A stretch of 64,000 nucleotides of DNA, taken from the NCBI RefSeq assembly GCF_017298635.1, contig NZ_CP071182.1, positions 496,001 through 560,000 on the forward strand, in the 5' to 3' direction. The notes beneath the pieces were generated by a model. It did not search any database. It saw only the letters and a list, made by a program, of their open reading frames with translations, and had not been told where the DNA came from. Below are positions 32,326-41,287 of this stretch, piece after piece. The translations under genes and the position numbers were made by a program. Within the stretch, counting starts at the first letter, position 1. The number at the start of each line of letters is the position of its first letter. The stretch is from Paenalicyclobacillus mengziensis. GTDB lineage: Bacteria; Bacillota; Bacilli; Alicyclobacillales; Alicyclobacillaceae.

Positions 32326-34497
32326 TCATTGGGTCGCGACCTCGTGCAGGACTGCTGCTGGGAACTGAAGTTCTACAGCCGTGCCGATTCCAAGTCGACT
32401 CGATATGTTGAGGACTCCACTGTGTTCCTGAACAATTTTATTCGAGATGAGCAAGCCAAGTCCCGTACCTTTGCTTTTTGTAGAGTAGAATGGCTCACCC
32501 AGTTTTGCGAGTATGCTTGGTTCAATCCCAGGACCGTTGTCGCTGATGACAACAATCGCATACGTGCCACGCTGTCGAACGACGATGTGAACGCGACCGC
32601 CGCCATCAATGGCCTCAATCGCGTTTTTTACGACGTTCGTGAATACTTGCTTCAACTGGTGTGAAACTCCCTGAATCACAACGGGCTCTGAAACCGTAAG
32701 CTCGATTTTGGTGTTTTTCAAAATGGCTTGTGAGCTCATGAGAATTTGGACCTCATGCAAAAGCTGGCCCAAGTCAAGCAATGTTCGTTCCTCAGCTTGC
32801 GGCTTCGCGAGGGACAGGAACTCAGCCACAATGTCTTCAATTTGCTTGGTCTCGTGAAGGATGATGGGCCAATACGGGTTGTTAGACTGCTTGTCCTCCA
32901 GTAATTGCACAAACCCGCGGATGGAGGTGAGCGGGTTTCGAATCTCGTGTGCCATCCCTGCTGCGAGTTGTCCGAGAACAGAGAGGTTTTCTGAACGGCG
33001 CAGCATTTCCTCATTTTGTTTGCGTTCGGTAATGTCGCGGCCTACGACAACCACGTTTTCAAGTTTTCCATCCGCAGAGCAGATGGGGACACATCGCGAT
33101 TCAAAACTGCGCAGCGTTCCGTCTTTGTGTAATAATCCGTGTTCAATCATGATAGGCTTGCCAGTGCGCCGCATTGTTGCAAACTGCTGTAGAGCAGCAC
33201 GTCGCCCGATACCCGTTAACATCGGTACGACAGACCCGCCACGAAGCTCTCGATAAGAAAAGCCAATCAGGCTCTCCGATGAACTGGATACGAACATGAT
33301 TTGTCCCGTGGAAGACAGAATGAGAATCAAATCGGATGTATTTTCAACAATCAGCCGGTACTTCTGTTCAATGTCGGACAAAGCTCGTTTGGCGCGCTGC
33401 AGCGATGTGGTTTCAATGCCCGATCCGACAATCGCGATGCTCGCGCCATCTCGCTCCACTGCCCGCATGGATATGAGGAGCCGTATTCCCCGCACTTCCA
33501 TGTCGAATACAATATCTTCCCCAGACATCGCTGATTGACAATAGTGCAGCCAATCAGTCGGCAACTTACCTGACCCGGAGGCGATAGTCTCAATCGATCT
33601 GCCAAGGATGTCTAGTGGAGACCAGCCCATCTTGTATAAGAGGTCTCCGTCACAGACGCGGAAAACGTACGTATCGTGGTTCGGAACCAACATGAACACA
33701 AGCCCCTGCTGGCTCGTCATGGCCTCTGAGATGCTTTCAGCCAATACGCGTTGTCGCCGATGCAGGTAACGATTGACAAACCCGTTGGTTAGAATTAATA
33801 AAATGGCGATGGTGAACATCGCCTGGCTCATCGCTGACAAGTGAATATCTGTTCCAGAGAGTAAAGATGATCCGGTAGCAATCGGTCCACTGTTCACAGA
33901 CCTGGTATACAGTGAAGTCGCATCATAGTAACCGAAGACGGCCAAAGTGAGGACAATTGTCGATAGCAAGGACCTGGTGTTCGTAGAAAAATGCCGATTT
34001 CGCAACAGCCAAAGACCAAGCGTACAGAAACCGTAAAGGAACAAGGTATAGATGACCAACTCAACAGCATGCGACGGCGCCAGAGCAGGTTTGTTCAGTG
34101 AACTGTCAGTGCCAAAGTGTACTACGAAGATAGCTGTAGTGAGAGACAGGCTCGCCAGGAACAGGCTGGGACGGTGACTCCACTTAACGGACAATCGAAC
34201 TGTCAGATGGGTTAGAATCATGCCGGCAATGATAGAGACGATATCTACCATACCAAATGACGAGACATTCGCATCGGGACGAAGCGGATTTAGCCAGTGG
34301 TTGGTTAGAATACTGATTGTCAGGCTCAGTGAGGCGAGCCACATAAACCACCGCCGTTGCCGTGCCTCCTGGCGATGCGTGCTATTCTTCGACTGATAAC
34401 TGGCCTCGAAGAAATTGTCGATAGACATGTACATAGAGGCAAACAGGAGTACGAACGTGAGTATCACCAACAGCGTTCGGTCTACCATCGCAGCCAC
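32326..34497 (-). CDS. Membrane PAS-domain sensor histidine kinase, sporulation-kinase type
   Basis: The 723-residue protein starts with about seven hydrophobic helices (residues 8-250). Two PAS-like domains follow (about 255-365 and 375-490; YRLIVENTSDLILILSSTGQIMFVSSSSESLIGF in parts). The phospho-acceptor His517 lies in GMAHEIRNPLTSIRGF, and the HATPase domain has VVKNAIEAI, ISDNGPGI and KGTGLGLLIS. The HEIRNPLTSIRGF box matches kinases of the Spo0F phosphorelay (KinA-KinE), and no response regulator is encoded next to it, which supports an orphan phosphorelay kinase (inference). It is inserted in the membrane. The start ATG has a weak GGAGGACTGTCATAGTGG-like leader. Confidence 0.9.
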   Translation of the reverse strand: MAAMVDRTLLVILTFVLLFASMYMSIDNFFEASYQSKNSTHRQEARQRRWFMWLASLSLTISILTNHWLNPLRPDANVSSFGMVDIVSIIAGMILTHLTVRLSVKWSHRPSLFLASLSLTTAIFVVHFGTDSSLNKPALAPSHAVELVIYTLFLYGFCTLGLWLLRNRHFSTNTRSLLSTIVLTLAVFGYYDATSLYTRSVNSGPIATGSSLLSGTDIHLSAMSQAMFTIAILLILTNGFVNRYLHRRQRVLAESISEAMTSQQGLVFMLVPNHDTYVFRVCDGDLLYKMGWSPLDILGRSIETIASGSGKLPTDWLHYCQSAMSGEDIVFDMEVRGIRLLISMRAVERDGASIAIVGSGIETTSLQRAKRALSDIEQKYRLIVENTSDLILILSSTGQIMFVSSSSESLIGFSYRELRGGSVVPMLTGIGRRAALQQFATMRRTGKPIMIEHGLLHKDGTLRSFESRCVPICSADGKLENVVVVGRDITERKQNEEMLRRSENLSVLGQLAAGMAHEIRNPLTSIRGFVQLLEDKQSNNPYWPIILHETKQIEDIVAEFLSLAKPQAEERTLLDLGQLLHEVQILMSSQAILKNTKIELTVSEPVVIQGVSHQLKQVFTNVVKNAIEAIDGGGRVHIVVRQRGTYAIVVISDNGPGIEPSILAKLGEPFYSTKSKGTGLGLLISNKIVQEHSGVLNISSRLGIGTAVELQFPAAVLHEVATQ

Positions 34498-34762
34498 TAT
34501 GACAGTCCTCCTTACAATTTCATGACACTAGTTTCTAAAATTTTATGACACTAGGTTTTCAGATCTATATGGAATATATGATACATGCTGAAAGCCTTCA
34601 TGACAGCCCCTTTCAATGACAGAGTTTGGTTCAGCGACAGAAGGCCAACCAGAAGATGAGAACTTCGTGGGTAAATTCATCATGAATCTGGCGGTAACCC
34701 TGAAATACTGGTAAGTTGGTAGAAATTAAAACGAAGGACCTGGCGAGGAGGCGTACGAGGGT

Positions 34763-35779
34763 ATGAGCTGCAAATCGGACGTACATGACCATCGGCCTAC
34801 AGGTGCTGCTGTGTCGTCACAAGTCCACATTGCACAATCCAACTTCCCTACTGAAACGAACATACTCATCATTGGCGGTGGACCGGCTGGTCTTTCTGCA
34901 GCTTACACTTGTAAAACTCTCGGGGTCCCACACTTGCTCCTCGAAGCCGCCGAAGAGCTCGGCGGGCAACTGCGATGGACGCACAGCACAATCCGAGGAG
35001 TCATCGGATCTGCCAATCTAGTTCCCGCAGACGTCTGCAAACAACTGGTTTCTACGGTCACGATGTCGGGATGTATTTTTCGGACTCGGGCAGCAGTCAT
35101 CGGGCTGGATGTAGGAGAGCGGACGGCTATCGTCAGTGTATCTGAAGTCACTCATAAGGTCCGATTCGACAGCTTGATTCTGGCCACAGGAGCAAGTGAA
35201 CGACGGTTAGGCGTTGCTGGAGAGGAATTGCCTCCGGTCTTTGGAGCCCGCTTTTCTACATCCCGTTCTGCGGCACAGTTTGCAAATCGCAGAGTGGTAG
35301 TCGTCGGCGGGGGAGACAGGGCTCTTGAAGGAGCATTGCATCTGGCGTTGGCGGGAGCTGAAGTGTTTGTCGTTCATCGACGGGCACAATTTCGAGCACG
35401 GCCCGACTTCCAGCAGCGTGTCTGGTTAGATTCACGGATTCACGTCGTTCTCTCTACTGTCGTAGAAGAGATGAAGTCGGACGAGCAGAGCCAGGCTGTA
35501 GTGGTCACACTGCGAGATACATCAAATGGAAGGATATTCAACGAGAGGGTAGACGCAGTTGTCGTAAGAATCGGTATGGAACCGCAGATCTCGCTCATTC
35601 GGGCGTTCGTGGACCTGAGCGATGACGGAACGGTTCTGACAGATAGGTTTCTCCAGACAAGTCAGCCGGGGATATATGCAGTCGGTGATACGTGTACTCC
35701 AGCATGGGGAGCAAGCGTGGTGACCGCGATTGGACACGGCGCATTGGCTGTGCGACACGCGTCACACAGCCAATTGTAG
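34763..35779 (+). CDS. Thioredoxin-reductase-like flavoprotein lacking the redox cysteines
   Basis: The 338-residue protein has both nucleotide-binding folds: ILIIGGGPAGLSAAY for FAD and VVVVGGGDRALEGALHLA for NAD(P)H, with a closing GIYAVGDTCTPAWGASVVTAIGHG motif (parts quoted). In true thioredoxin reductases a CATC pair lies just before the second fold. Here that position reads FSTSRSAAQF, so no disulfide can be passed on by that route. This resembles ferredoxin-NADP reductases or other TrxR-fold oxidoreductases. It is cytoplasmic. The ATG has GGAGGCGTACGAGGGT ahead. The N-terminal 28 residues are an extra variable segment. Confidence 0.85.
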   Translation: MSCKSDVHDHRPTGAAVSSQVHIAQSNFPTETNILIIGGGPAGLSAAYTCKTLGVPHLLLEAAEELGGQLRWTHSTIRGVIGSANLVPADVCKQLVSTVTMSGCIFRTRAAVIGLDVGERTAIVSVSEVTHKVRFDSLILATGASERRLGVAGEELPPVFGARFSTSRSAAQFANRRVVVVGGGDRALEGALHLALAGAEVFVVHRRAQFRARPDFQQRVWLDSRIHVVLSTVVEEMKSDEQSQAVVVTLRDTSNGRIFNERVDAVVVRIGMEPQISLIRAFVDLSDDGTVLTDRFLQTSQPGIYAVGDTCTPAWGASVVTAIGHGALAVRHASHSQL

Positions 35780-35879
35780 GACCATCGTCGTTCCGTACAC
35801 CTGTAGCCATTCCTTACAGTTTAAGGTGTCACAGTTTCAGATATGTTTATTACGGCTTGAGACGCATCGAGCACAACTG

Positions 35880-37055
35880 CTACCGTCTTGCCTGAACTGC
35901 TTTCGCGACACGCTCGAGCGCTTGCGCAAGCTGAGCGCGTGGACAAGCAATGTTCATCCGCAGAAAGCCGCCCCCTCCGGCACCAAATGTATGCCCCTGA
36001 TTCATCGCGACCCCTGCTGTTCGATTCATGAACTCGGCCAATTCGTCGTCTGAGAGTCCTAACGCTCGACAATCAAGCCACATCAAATAGGTCCCTTCGA
36101 GCGGAGCTGCCTTAATTTCCGGCGCGTGCTCTGCCAGATAAGACTGTGCAAATTGTGCGTTTGCAGCAAGGTAAGGCAGTAGTTCGTCCAGCCAGTCTTC
36201 GCCTTCTTCGTAGGCCGTCTGCAAAGCGAGTGACCCGAAGATGTTGGGACTTGATAAGTGATAGGTTTGTAACACGTGTTTGAATCGCTCTCGGAGGGCT
36301 TCATCAGGGATGATGGCGATGGCGCTTTGCAGCCCAGCCAGGTTAAAGGTTTTGCTCGGGGCGATAAAAGTTGCAGACTGTTTGGCAGTGGACTCGGACA
36401 GTGAGGCAAATGGTGTATGGTGAAAGCCTGGCATGATTAAATCAGAATGAATCTCGTCGGAAATCACAAACAAACCGTGTTCTGCACAAATATCCCACAG
36501 TTCTTGCAACTCGTCCCGATTCCAGACCCTCGACACGGGATTGTGGGGGCTGCATAAAATCATGACTTTGGCTCGTTTGGCTTCCTGGCGCAGGTTGGAC
36601 AGGTCCATCGCATACGTACCATCTGCGCGTTGCCGGAGCGGATTTGTGATGAGGTTGCGCTTCAGGTTCTCGACGATGTGTGCAAATGGGTGGTATACAG
36701 GTGGCTGAATCAGGACACCGTCGCCTTGCTCGGTCAGTAAGGTGATTAAGTAAGACAATCCCGTCAGAACCCCAGGGCTGTGGAACATAATCTCGATGGG
36801 TACGTCCCAGCCGTGACGTTTCTTTAACCAATTGGAAACAGGCTGGAAGTAGTCGGGTTCTCGTCGCCCATACCCGTAGACGCCATGCTCAGCACGCTTT
36901 GTCAGTGCCTCGACCACTGGCTTCGGAGATTCGAAATCCATGTCTGCGACCCACATTGGAATCGCTTCGCTGTTCCCAAACAGGGTATCGAGCGAGCCCC
37001 ATTTGGTAGAGTCTGTGCCTTTCCGAGTGACTTCCCGGTCAAAATCATGCGGCAT
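35880..37055 (-). CDS. PatB/MalY-type aminotransferase (cystathionine beta-lyase)
   Basis: The 391-residue protein is a fold-type I PLP enzyme: MWVADMDFESP, HSPGVLTGLSYLI, ILCSPHNPVSRVW, VISDEIHSDLI and SKTFNLAGLQSA with the PLP lysine (SKT), then LLEGTYLMWLD-like region. PatB-type enzymes cleave cystathionine or cysteine S-conjugates to the thiol, pyruvate and ammonia. The plain aspartate aminotransferase alternative is less likely because of the WVADMDF signature. It starts at ATG 37055 with GGGGGGATGAAAA before it. A short AT-rich region with repeated TAAGCATG strings lies upstream. It is monocistronic. Confidence 0.92.
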   Translation of the reverse strand: MPHDFDREVTRKGTDSTKWGSLDTLFGNSEAIPMWVADMDFESPKPVVEALTKRAEHGVYGYGRREPDYFQPVSNWLKKRHGWDVPIEIMFHSPGVLTGLSYLITLLTEQGDGVLIQPPVYHPFAHIVENLKRNLITNPLRQRADGTYAMDLSNLRQEAKRAKVMILCSPHNPVSRVWNRDELQELWDICAEHGLFVISDEIHSDLIMPGFHHTPFASLSESTAKQSATFIAPSKTFNLAGLQSAIAIIPDEALRERFKHVLQTYHLSSPNIFGSLALQTAYEEGEDWLDELLPYLAANAQFAQSYLAEHAPEIKAAPLEGTYLMWLDCRALGLSDDELAEFMNRTAGVAMNQGHTFGAGGGGFLRMNIACPRAQLAQALERVAKAVQARR

Positions 37056-37349
37056 TTTTCATCCCCCCGTGACCATCCATACTTTAAGCATGACGTAATG
37101 TCCTCTGAATATAAGCATGCTCTAAGCATGGCATATTCTGCGCTTATTGTCTAAAGCCTGGCGAATGCCAAATTGCTAAATGCCAAAACGCCATAGCTGT
37201 AATTTTTCCTCTTCAAGAGTCGCCTTTCGCCAAAGTCGTTTGGCATAAATTCTGACGATGGCGACATACTACTCCCTGCGCTGTTCCGCTGACAGACAAG
37301 TCACATTTAACGGATCGGCACATCGAATCAATCGAGGGAGGTCGGTACT

Positions 37350-37541
37350 GTGGCCCATATTGTGGATGAAAACGAACGAGTCCTTTTTAACGATAGTGAA
37401 GGCGATGAATATGTGGAGTCCGTAGAAAACAGTATCGATCGGATGCGTGACGAAGGCGGGATTGCCCCGGAGCTCCCCCACAGTGAGGAGCGTGCCCACG
37501 AAGTTCAGCGTCGCTTAAGCGAAGGGACCCTGCACTCCTAA
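37350..37541 (+). CDS. Small acidic unknown protein, 63 aa
   Basis: The protein is very acidic and hydrophilic (MAHIVDENERVLFNDSEGDE, then YVESVENSIDRMRDEGGIAPEL). It has no cysteine and no membrane segment, and is likely largely helical and disordered. The GTG start is preceded by GAGGGAGGTCGGTACT. I recognise no family. It is followed after 13 bp by another small gene, so the two probably form an operon. Confidence 0.65.
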   Translation: MAHIVDENERVLFNDSEGDEYVESVENSIDRMRDEGGIAPELPHSEERAHEVQRRLSEGTLHS

Positions 37542-37554
37542 AGAGGGGGAGGCG

Positions 37555-37938
37555 ATGTGGATGAATCATCAAGGTTTGAATCGTGAACGTTTGAATCATG
37601 AACGCGTGAATAATCTCACGGAAAGGCACACAACAATATCCGATTTGCCTTTCACGGTTGCGGACAAGGATTTGCCGAGCATCAACGCCTACCAAGGACA
37701 ATGGGAATTGACTGGCGAAGGTGACATTCCCCAAAATTACTGGGTTGTAACCATTGACGGGAATGGCCATCCAATGACAGGTCACGGTTCGCCGAGACAA
37801 TTTATCGATCGCGCTGATGAAATGGGCTGGGACGTCGCCTACGTCGCGCCATATGGTCGGCGGGTCATCGGTAAAGACGATGGCATTGAGCTGCACGAAT
37901 GGTTGCAGGACCATCGAAAGAAACATATCAGTCACTAA
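37555..37938 (+). CDS. Unknown small protein, 127 aa
   Basis: The N-terminus (MWMNHQGLNRERLNHERVNN) is repetitive in the LNxER/LNHER motif, encoded by a short direct repeat (TTTGAATCGTGAACG and TTTGAATCATGAACG). The remainder looks folded: DLPSINAYQGQWELTG, YWVVTIDGNGHPMTGHG, QFIDRADEMGWDVAYVAPYGRRVIG. The ribosome site GGGGGAGGCG is immediately before the ATG. I do not recognise the family. It is likely co-transcribed with the small acidic protein upstream. Confidence 0.7.
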   Translation: MWMNHQGLNRERLNHERVNNLTERHTTISDLPFTVADKDLPSINAYQGQWELTGEGDIPQNYWVVTIDGNGHPMTGHGSPRQFIDRADEMGWDVAYVAPYGRRVIGKDDGIELHEWLQDHRKKHISH

Positions 37939-37988
37939 TATCAGTCACTAATAAAAATGGCGATGGAATGCGCCTCTCGGGGTCGTAC

Positions 37989-38018
37989 TTGACGCGGCCC
38001 CACTTTTCATGATATGGT
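37989..38018 (+). promoter_or_regulatory. Likely promoter of the tRNA cluster
   Basis: TTGACG (37989-37994) and TATGGT (38013-38018) are separated by 18 bp and lie about 40 bp before the first tRNA. This is a reasonable sigma-A promoter; the -10 match is only moderate. Confidence 0.45.
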
Positions 38019-38058
38019 CAATGCCGTCACTTCTTTGGGCACATGTTAGGTGAAATGA

Positions 38059-38134
38059 CGCGGGGTGGAGCAGTTGGCAGCTCGTCGGGCTCATAACCCG
38101 AAGGTCGCAGGTTCAAGTCCTGCCCCCGCAACCA
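38059..38134 (+). tRNA. Initiator tRNA-fMet (CAT), copy 1
   Basis: The 76-nt cloverleaf begins CGCGGGG and ends CCCCGCAACCA. C1 faces A72, the mismatch specific to initiator tRNA. The anticodon stem has three G-C pairs (TCGGG/CCCGA) around CTCATAA, giving anticodon CAT. CCA is encoded. Confidence 0.97.
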
Positions 38135-38184
38135 TGATTTGCCTGGTGATATAAGATGTGCTAAAATAGCAGATGTTGTTTTGA

Positions 38185-38260
38185 GGGTCATTAGCTCAAT
38201 TGGCAGAGCATCCGACTCTTAATCGGCAGGTTGAAGGTTCGATTCCTTCATGACCCACCA
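38185..38260 (+). tRNA. tRNA-Lys (CTT)
   Basis: The 76-nt gene begins GGGTCAT and ends ATGACCCACCA. The anticodon loop CTCTTAA gives anticodon CTT, decoding AAG. The T-arm contains GGTTCGATTCC. CCA is encoded. Confidence 0.95.
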
Positions 38261-38263
38261 TGA

Positions 38264-38339
38264 CGCGGGGTGGAGCAGTTGGCAGCTCGTCGGGCTCATA
38301 ACCCGAAGGTCGCAGGTTCAAGTCCTGCCCCCGCAACCA
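38264..38339 (+). tRNA. Initiator tRNA-fMet (CAT), copy 2
   Basis: This copy is identical to the one at 38059-38134, including the C1-A72 mismatch and the upstream ATGA. It begins 3 nt after the tRNA-Lys CCA end, so the pair arose by tandem duplication around tRNA-Lys. Confidence 0.97.
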
Positions 38340-38347
38340 AATCAAAA

Positions 38348-38375
38348 GACTCCCGACATTCGGGAGTCTTTTTTT
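38348..38375 (+). terminator. Terminator of the tRNA cluster and intron target
   Basis: GACTCCCGA (38348-38356) pairs with TCGGGAGTC (38360-38368), followed by seven Ts. The group II intron starts right after the T-run. Confidence 0.93.
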
Positions 38376-38376
38376 A

Positions 38377-40277
38377 GTGCGCCACGCATGGCGATTAACT
38401 AGGTGGTGAAAGTCCACTGTGGGGGTTTGTAGTTACCAACCACTAGCCAAGAGCAAGGGTGTCCATCGCGAGGTGGAATCTGAAGGAAGCTGGAGGCAAA
38501 ATTCCGACCCGAGGAACACGAACAACATCAGGCATATGGCATGGGATGAGCTTGCTAAACAAAGCGAAGTCCAAATAACTACACGGACATGCCAGTGTAA
38601 ATGGTGCGGGTACATGGAAGGAAAGTGAATCGTCTTACCGTGGGAGGTCTCATGGACGTGAGGAGATACAGATTCGAATCACGGTTGAAACAAGATTTGT
38701 CATGAGAAGTCAGCAGAAGCCATAGTACCTGACGCAGTCGATGCGCCAGGAAAGGGCTGAACCTAAGGAGGTGTTAGTCAATGAATGTTACCAAAGCAGG
38801 AGCAAAGGGCAGCCAACTTCCCAGCGAAGACTCCACGCGGAAAGATAATGCGGAACATGAAGGATACGCGGGAGTGCACAATCCTGTAAGGATAACTGAA
38901 AACAACAACACCAACGCAGATGAGTCGGAGAAGGGGTTACTTGAGAAGATTGTAAGCAGAGACAACCTGAACAAAGCGTTTAGGAAAGTCAAAGCAAATA
39001 AGGGCTCCCACGGGACTGACGGGATGAAAGTAGATGAACTTCTACAGTATCTTAAAGAGCATGGGGCAGCACTTAGGCAATCCATTCTGGACGGTAAATA
39101 TCGTCCGAACCCCGTCAGAAGGGTAGAGATACCCAAGGACAACGGGAAAATAAGAAATCTCGGAATTCCAAATGTCGTCGACAGGGTGATCCAGCAAGCA
39201 ATATCCCAGATACTTACACCGGTATATGAAAAGCAGTTCTCAGAGAACAGCTTTGGGTTCCGTCCCCGACGGAGTGCGCACGATGCCATCCGAAAGAGCC
39301 AAGACAACATAGCAGAAGGGTATAAATATGTAGTGGACATGGACCTTGAGAAGTATTTCGACACGGTGAACCAAAGTAAACTCATCGAAGTGTTGTCGAG
39401 AACCATCAAGGATGGAAGGGTCATTTCACTTATCCACAAATACCTGAGGGCGGGTGTCGTCGTGAAACACCGCTTTGAGGAAACGGAGGTCGGCGTGCCA
39501 CAAGGTGGCAACCTCAGTCCAATTCTCAGTAATATCATGCTGAACGAATTGGACAAAGAGTTGGAAAACAGAGGGCACCACTTTGTCCGATATGCGGATG
39601 ACATGCTGATTTTCTGCAAGAGCAAGAAAAGTGCCGAACGAACGCTGGAGAACATACTCCCATTCATCGAAAAGAAGTTGTTCCTCAAGGTGAATCGGGA
39701 TAAGACGGTGGTGGATGAGGCATGGAGGGTCAAATTTCTTGGGTTCTCATTTTACCAACGCAAAAGCGAAGTGAGAATCAGAATTCATCCGAAATCCGCT
39801 ACAAAGATGAAAGCCAAAGTTAAAGAGCTTACATCAAGAAGTAATGGGATGGGAAATGTGGACAGAGCCGACAAACTTCGACGCTACATTATGGGATGGG
39901 TGAACTATTTCAAAATAGCGGACATCAAGAAACTACTCCAAACCACAGATGAATGGATGAGAAGACGAATTCGCATGAATTACTGGAAACAATGGAAACG
40001 GGTGAAGACAAGGTTCAAGATGCTTCAATCATTCGGAATCCATGAACAGAAAGCATGGGAATACGCCAACACAAGAAAGAGCTACTGGAGGACATCCAAT
40101 AGCCCAATCCTCTCCAAATCTCTTGATAACAACACAATAAAGGGACTCGGATTCTTATTCTTTTCCGATTATTACCGACAAGCTACAGCGTAAACTTAGG
40201 AACCGCCGTATACCGAACGGTACGTACGGTGGTGTGGAAGGTCGGCTACCCAACTAATGGGTAGCCTCCTATCCGAT
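38377..40277 (+). mobile_element. Group II intron, probably class IIC
   Basis: The element starts GTGCGCC, the usual group II 5' end, and has GGTGGTGAAAGTCC in domain I. The maturase ORF occupies domain IV. Domain V is clear at about 40202-40233: ACCGCCGTATACC, a GAAC tetraloop and GGTACGTACGGTGGT. A domain VI stem GGCTACCC/GGGTAGCC follows with AACTAAT between the arms. The catalytic triad reads CGC, the form found in class IIC. Insertion immediately after an intrinsic terminator and the lack of an endonuclease domain in the protein also fit IIC. The 3' end (…CCGAT) is placed by pattern and may be off by a few bases. Confidence 0.88.
38781..40193 (+). CDS. ltrA: Group II intron reverse transcriptase/maturase
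   Basis: The 470-residue protein has the ordered reverse transcriptase blocks: LNKAFRKVKANKGSHGTDGM, RRVEIPKDNGKIRNLGIPNV, NSFGFRPRRSAHDAI, VVDMDLEKYFDTVN, VGVPQGGNLSPILSNIML, and the active site FVRYADDMLIF. LKVNRDKTVV and WRVKFLGFSFY follow, and a maturase (X) domain covers about 330-440. There is no zinc-finger HNH endonuclease after X, as in class IIC introns, which depend on hairpin or replication-fork targets. It helps splice and reverse-splice its host intron. AAGGAGGTGTTAGTCA precedes the ATG. All catalytic residues look intact, so it is probably active. The first 60 residues are a poorly conserved extension. Confidence 0.95.
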   Translation: MNVTKAGAKGSQLPSEDSTRKDNAEHEGYAGVHNPVRITENNNTNADESEKGLLEKIVSRDNLNKAFRKVKANKGSHGTDGMKVDELLQYLKEHGAALRQSILDGKYRPNPVRRVEIPKDNGKIRNLGIPNVVDRVIQQAISQILTPVYEKQFSENSFGFRPRRSAHDAIRKSQDNIAEGYKYVVDMDLEKYFDTVNQSKLIEVLSRTIKDGRVISLIHKYLRAGVVVKHRFEETEVGVPQGGNLSPILSNIMLNELDKELENRGHHFVRYADDMLIFCKSKKSAERTLENILPFIEKKLFLKVNRDKTVVDEAWRVKFLGFSFYQRKSEVRIRIHPKSATKMKAKVKELTSRSNGMGNVDRADKLRRYIMGWVNYFKIADIKKLLQTTDEWMRRRIRMNYWKQWKRVKTRFKMLQSFGIHEQKAWEYANTRKSYWRTSNSPILSKSLDNNTIKGLGFLFFSDYYRQATA

Positions 40278-40426
40278 TCCCATAGCGCTGTTGTCTATCA
40301 TTGGTAATAGGGTGCTGCTTCTTCCTTGTGCGGACTGTGGTGGAGTGAAGTCCTTGATTTACCTGAAGGAGTGAGGGTACAAACAACGAACTCATTGGGC
40401 AAGGAATTTACCGATGGGGGAGAGCC

Positions 40427-40708
40427 ATGCTATTTCACGTGGGCAAGGTACATATCAGTAAAAATGTGCTCGAAAGCAGCATCACAGCGGAAGACTTAGT
40501 ATCAGCATTTGCAGAGTACATAAATGGTGATTGGGGAGAAATCAGCAGTCGGGAAGAAATCGAGAATGACGCGGCTATTGCATTTGGAGACCGGATCATC
40601 GGCAGATATTTCTCAACGGAAGGTCACGAATTCTGCATTACGACGCACGACGGTGTGACGCAGATTATGACCAGGAATGAGGTAGCCGACTTAACAAGAA
40701 CATTTTAA
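40427..40708 (+). CDS. Unknown small protein, 93 aa
   Basis: The protein reads MLFHVGKVHISKNVLESSIT at the start and ITTHDGVTQIMTRNEVADL near the end. It looks like a small alpha/beta fold with many acidic residues and one cysteine. I do not know the family. GGGGGAGAGCC lies just before the ATG. It sits between the intron and panD, both on the same strand, with no terminator seen in between. Confidence 0.6.
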   Translation: MLFHVGKVHISKNVLESSITAEDLVSAFAEYINGDWGEISSREEIENDAAIAFGDRIIGRYFSTEGHEFCITTHDGVTQIMTRNEVADLTRTF

Positions 40709-40897
40709 CCTCACAACGACCAGTTTTGTTTGACTTTTCCGTGGTCTGTATTCCCGGTTGCGCAAAAACGTGGATAGCAGTAGGATCTTGTTCGGCGGTG
40801 AGACACGAAGTGTCTTGCCGTCTTGCTTGCAGACACGTACCGCACAGACCCCATTCGTGAATGGGACTTGGCTAAAAGGGAGAGGACGGGATCTGCC

Positions 40898-41287
40898 GTG
40901 TTTCGAACATTGATGAAATCCAAGATTCACCGGGCTACTGTCACAAGAACCAATCTCCAGTACAAAGGCAGTATCACGATTGACGAGGAACTTGCCAAAC
41001 GTGCTGACCTTGTAGAGAACGAGTTGGTTCAAATTGTGAATGTGAATAACGGAGCGCGTTTTGAGACCTATGTCATTCTGGGTGAAGCGGGATCGCGCTG
41101 TATCGAGTTAAACGGGGCTGCAGCCCGGCTGGCAGAACCCGGAGACATCGTCATCATTATCTCGTACGGTATGTTTGATGCCAAGGAGACTGAGCTCCAC
41201 AAGCCTGTCATCCTGATGGTGGACGAGCACAATGATCCAGTCGAATCTTTGGACATCGAACGTAACGAAGAACCATTAACGGTTTAG
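40898..41287 (+). CDS. panD: Aspartate 1-decarboxylase (pyruvoyl enzyme)
   Basis: The 129-residue protein reads FRTLMKSKIHRATVTRTNLQ, then YKGSITIDEEL, where self-cleavage between Gly and Ser makes the pyruvoyl group. NNGARFETYVI and GSRCIELNGAAARL follow, then GDIVIIISYGMFD. It makes beta-alanine from aspartate for pantothenate and CoA. I start it at the GTG at 40898 because the family N-terminus is MxRTMMKSKIHRATVT and the length is then near 127; the longer frame to 40823 is not conserved. panB and panC are not in the window, so it is separated from the usual operon. Confidence 0.95.
   Translation: MFRTLMKSKIHRATVTRTNLQYKGSITIDEELAKRADLVENELVQIVNVNNGARFETYVILGEAGSRCIELNGAAARLAEPGDIVIIISYGMFDAKETELHKPVILMVDEHNDPVESLDIERNEEPLTV

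Noticed and set aside
38774-39733. 319-codon minus-strand ORF
   Set aside because: It is antisense to the intron maturase and has no start signal.
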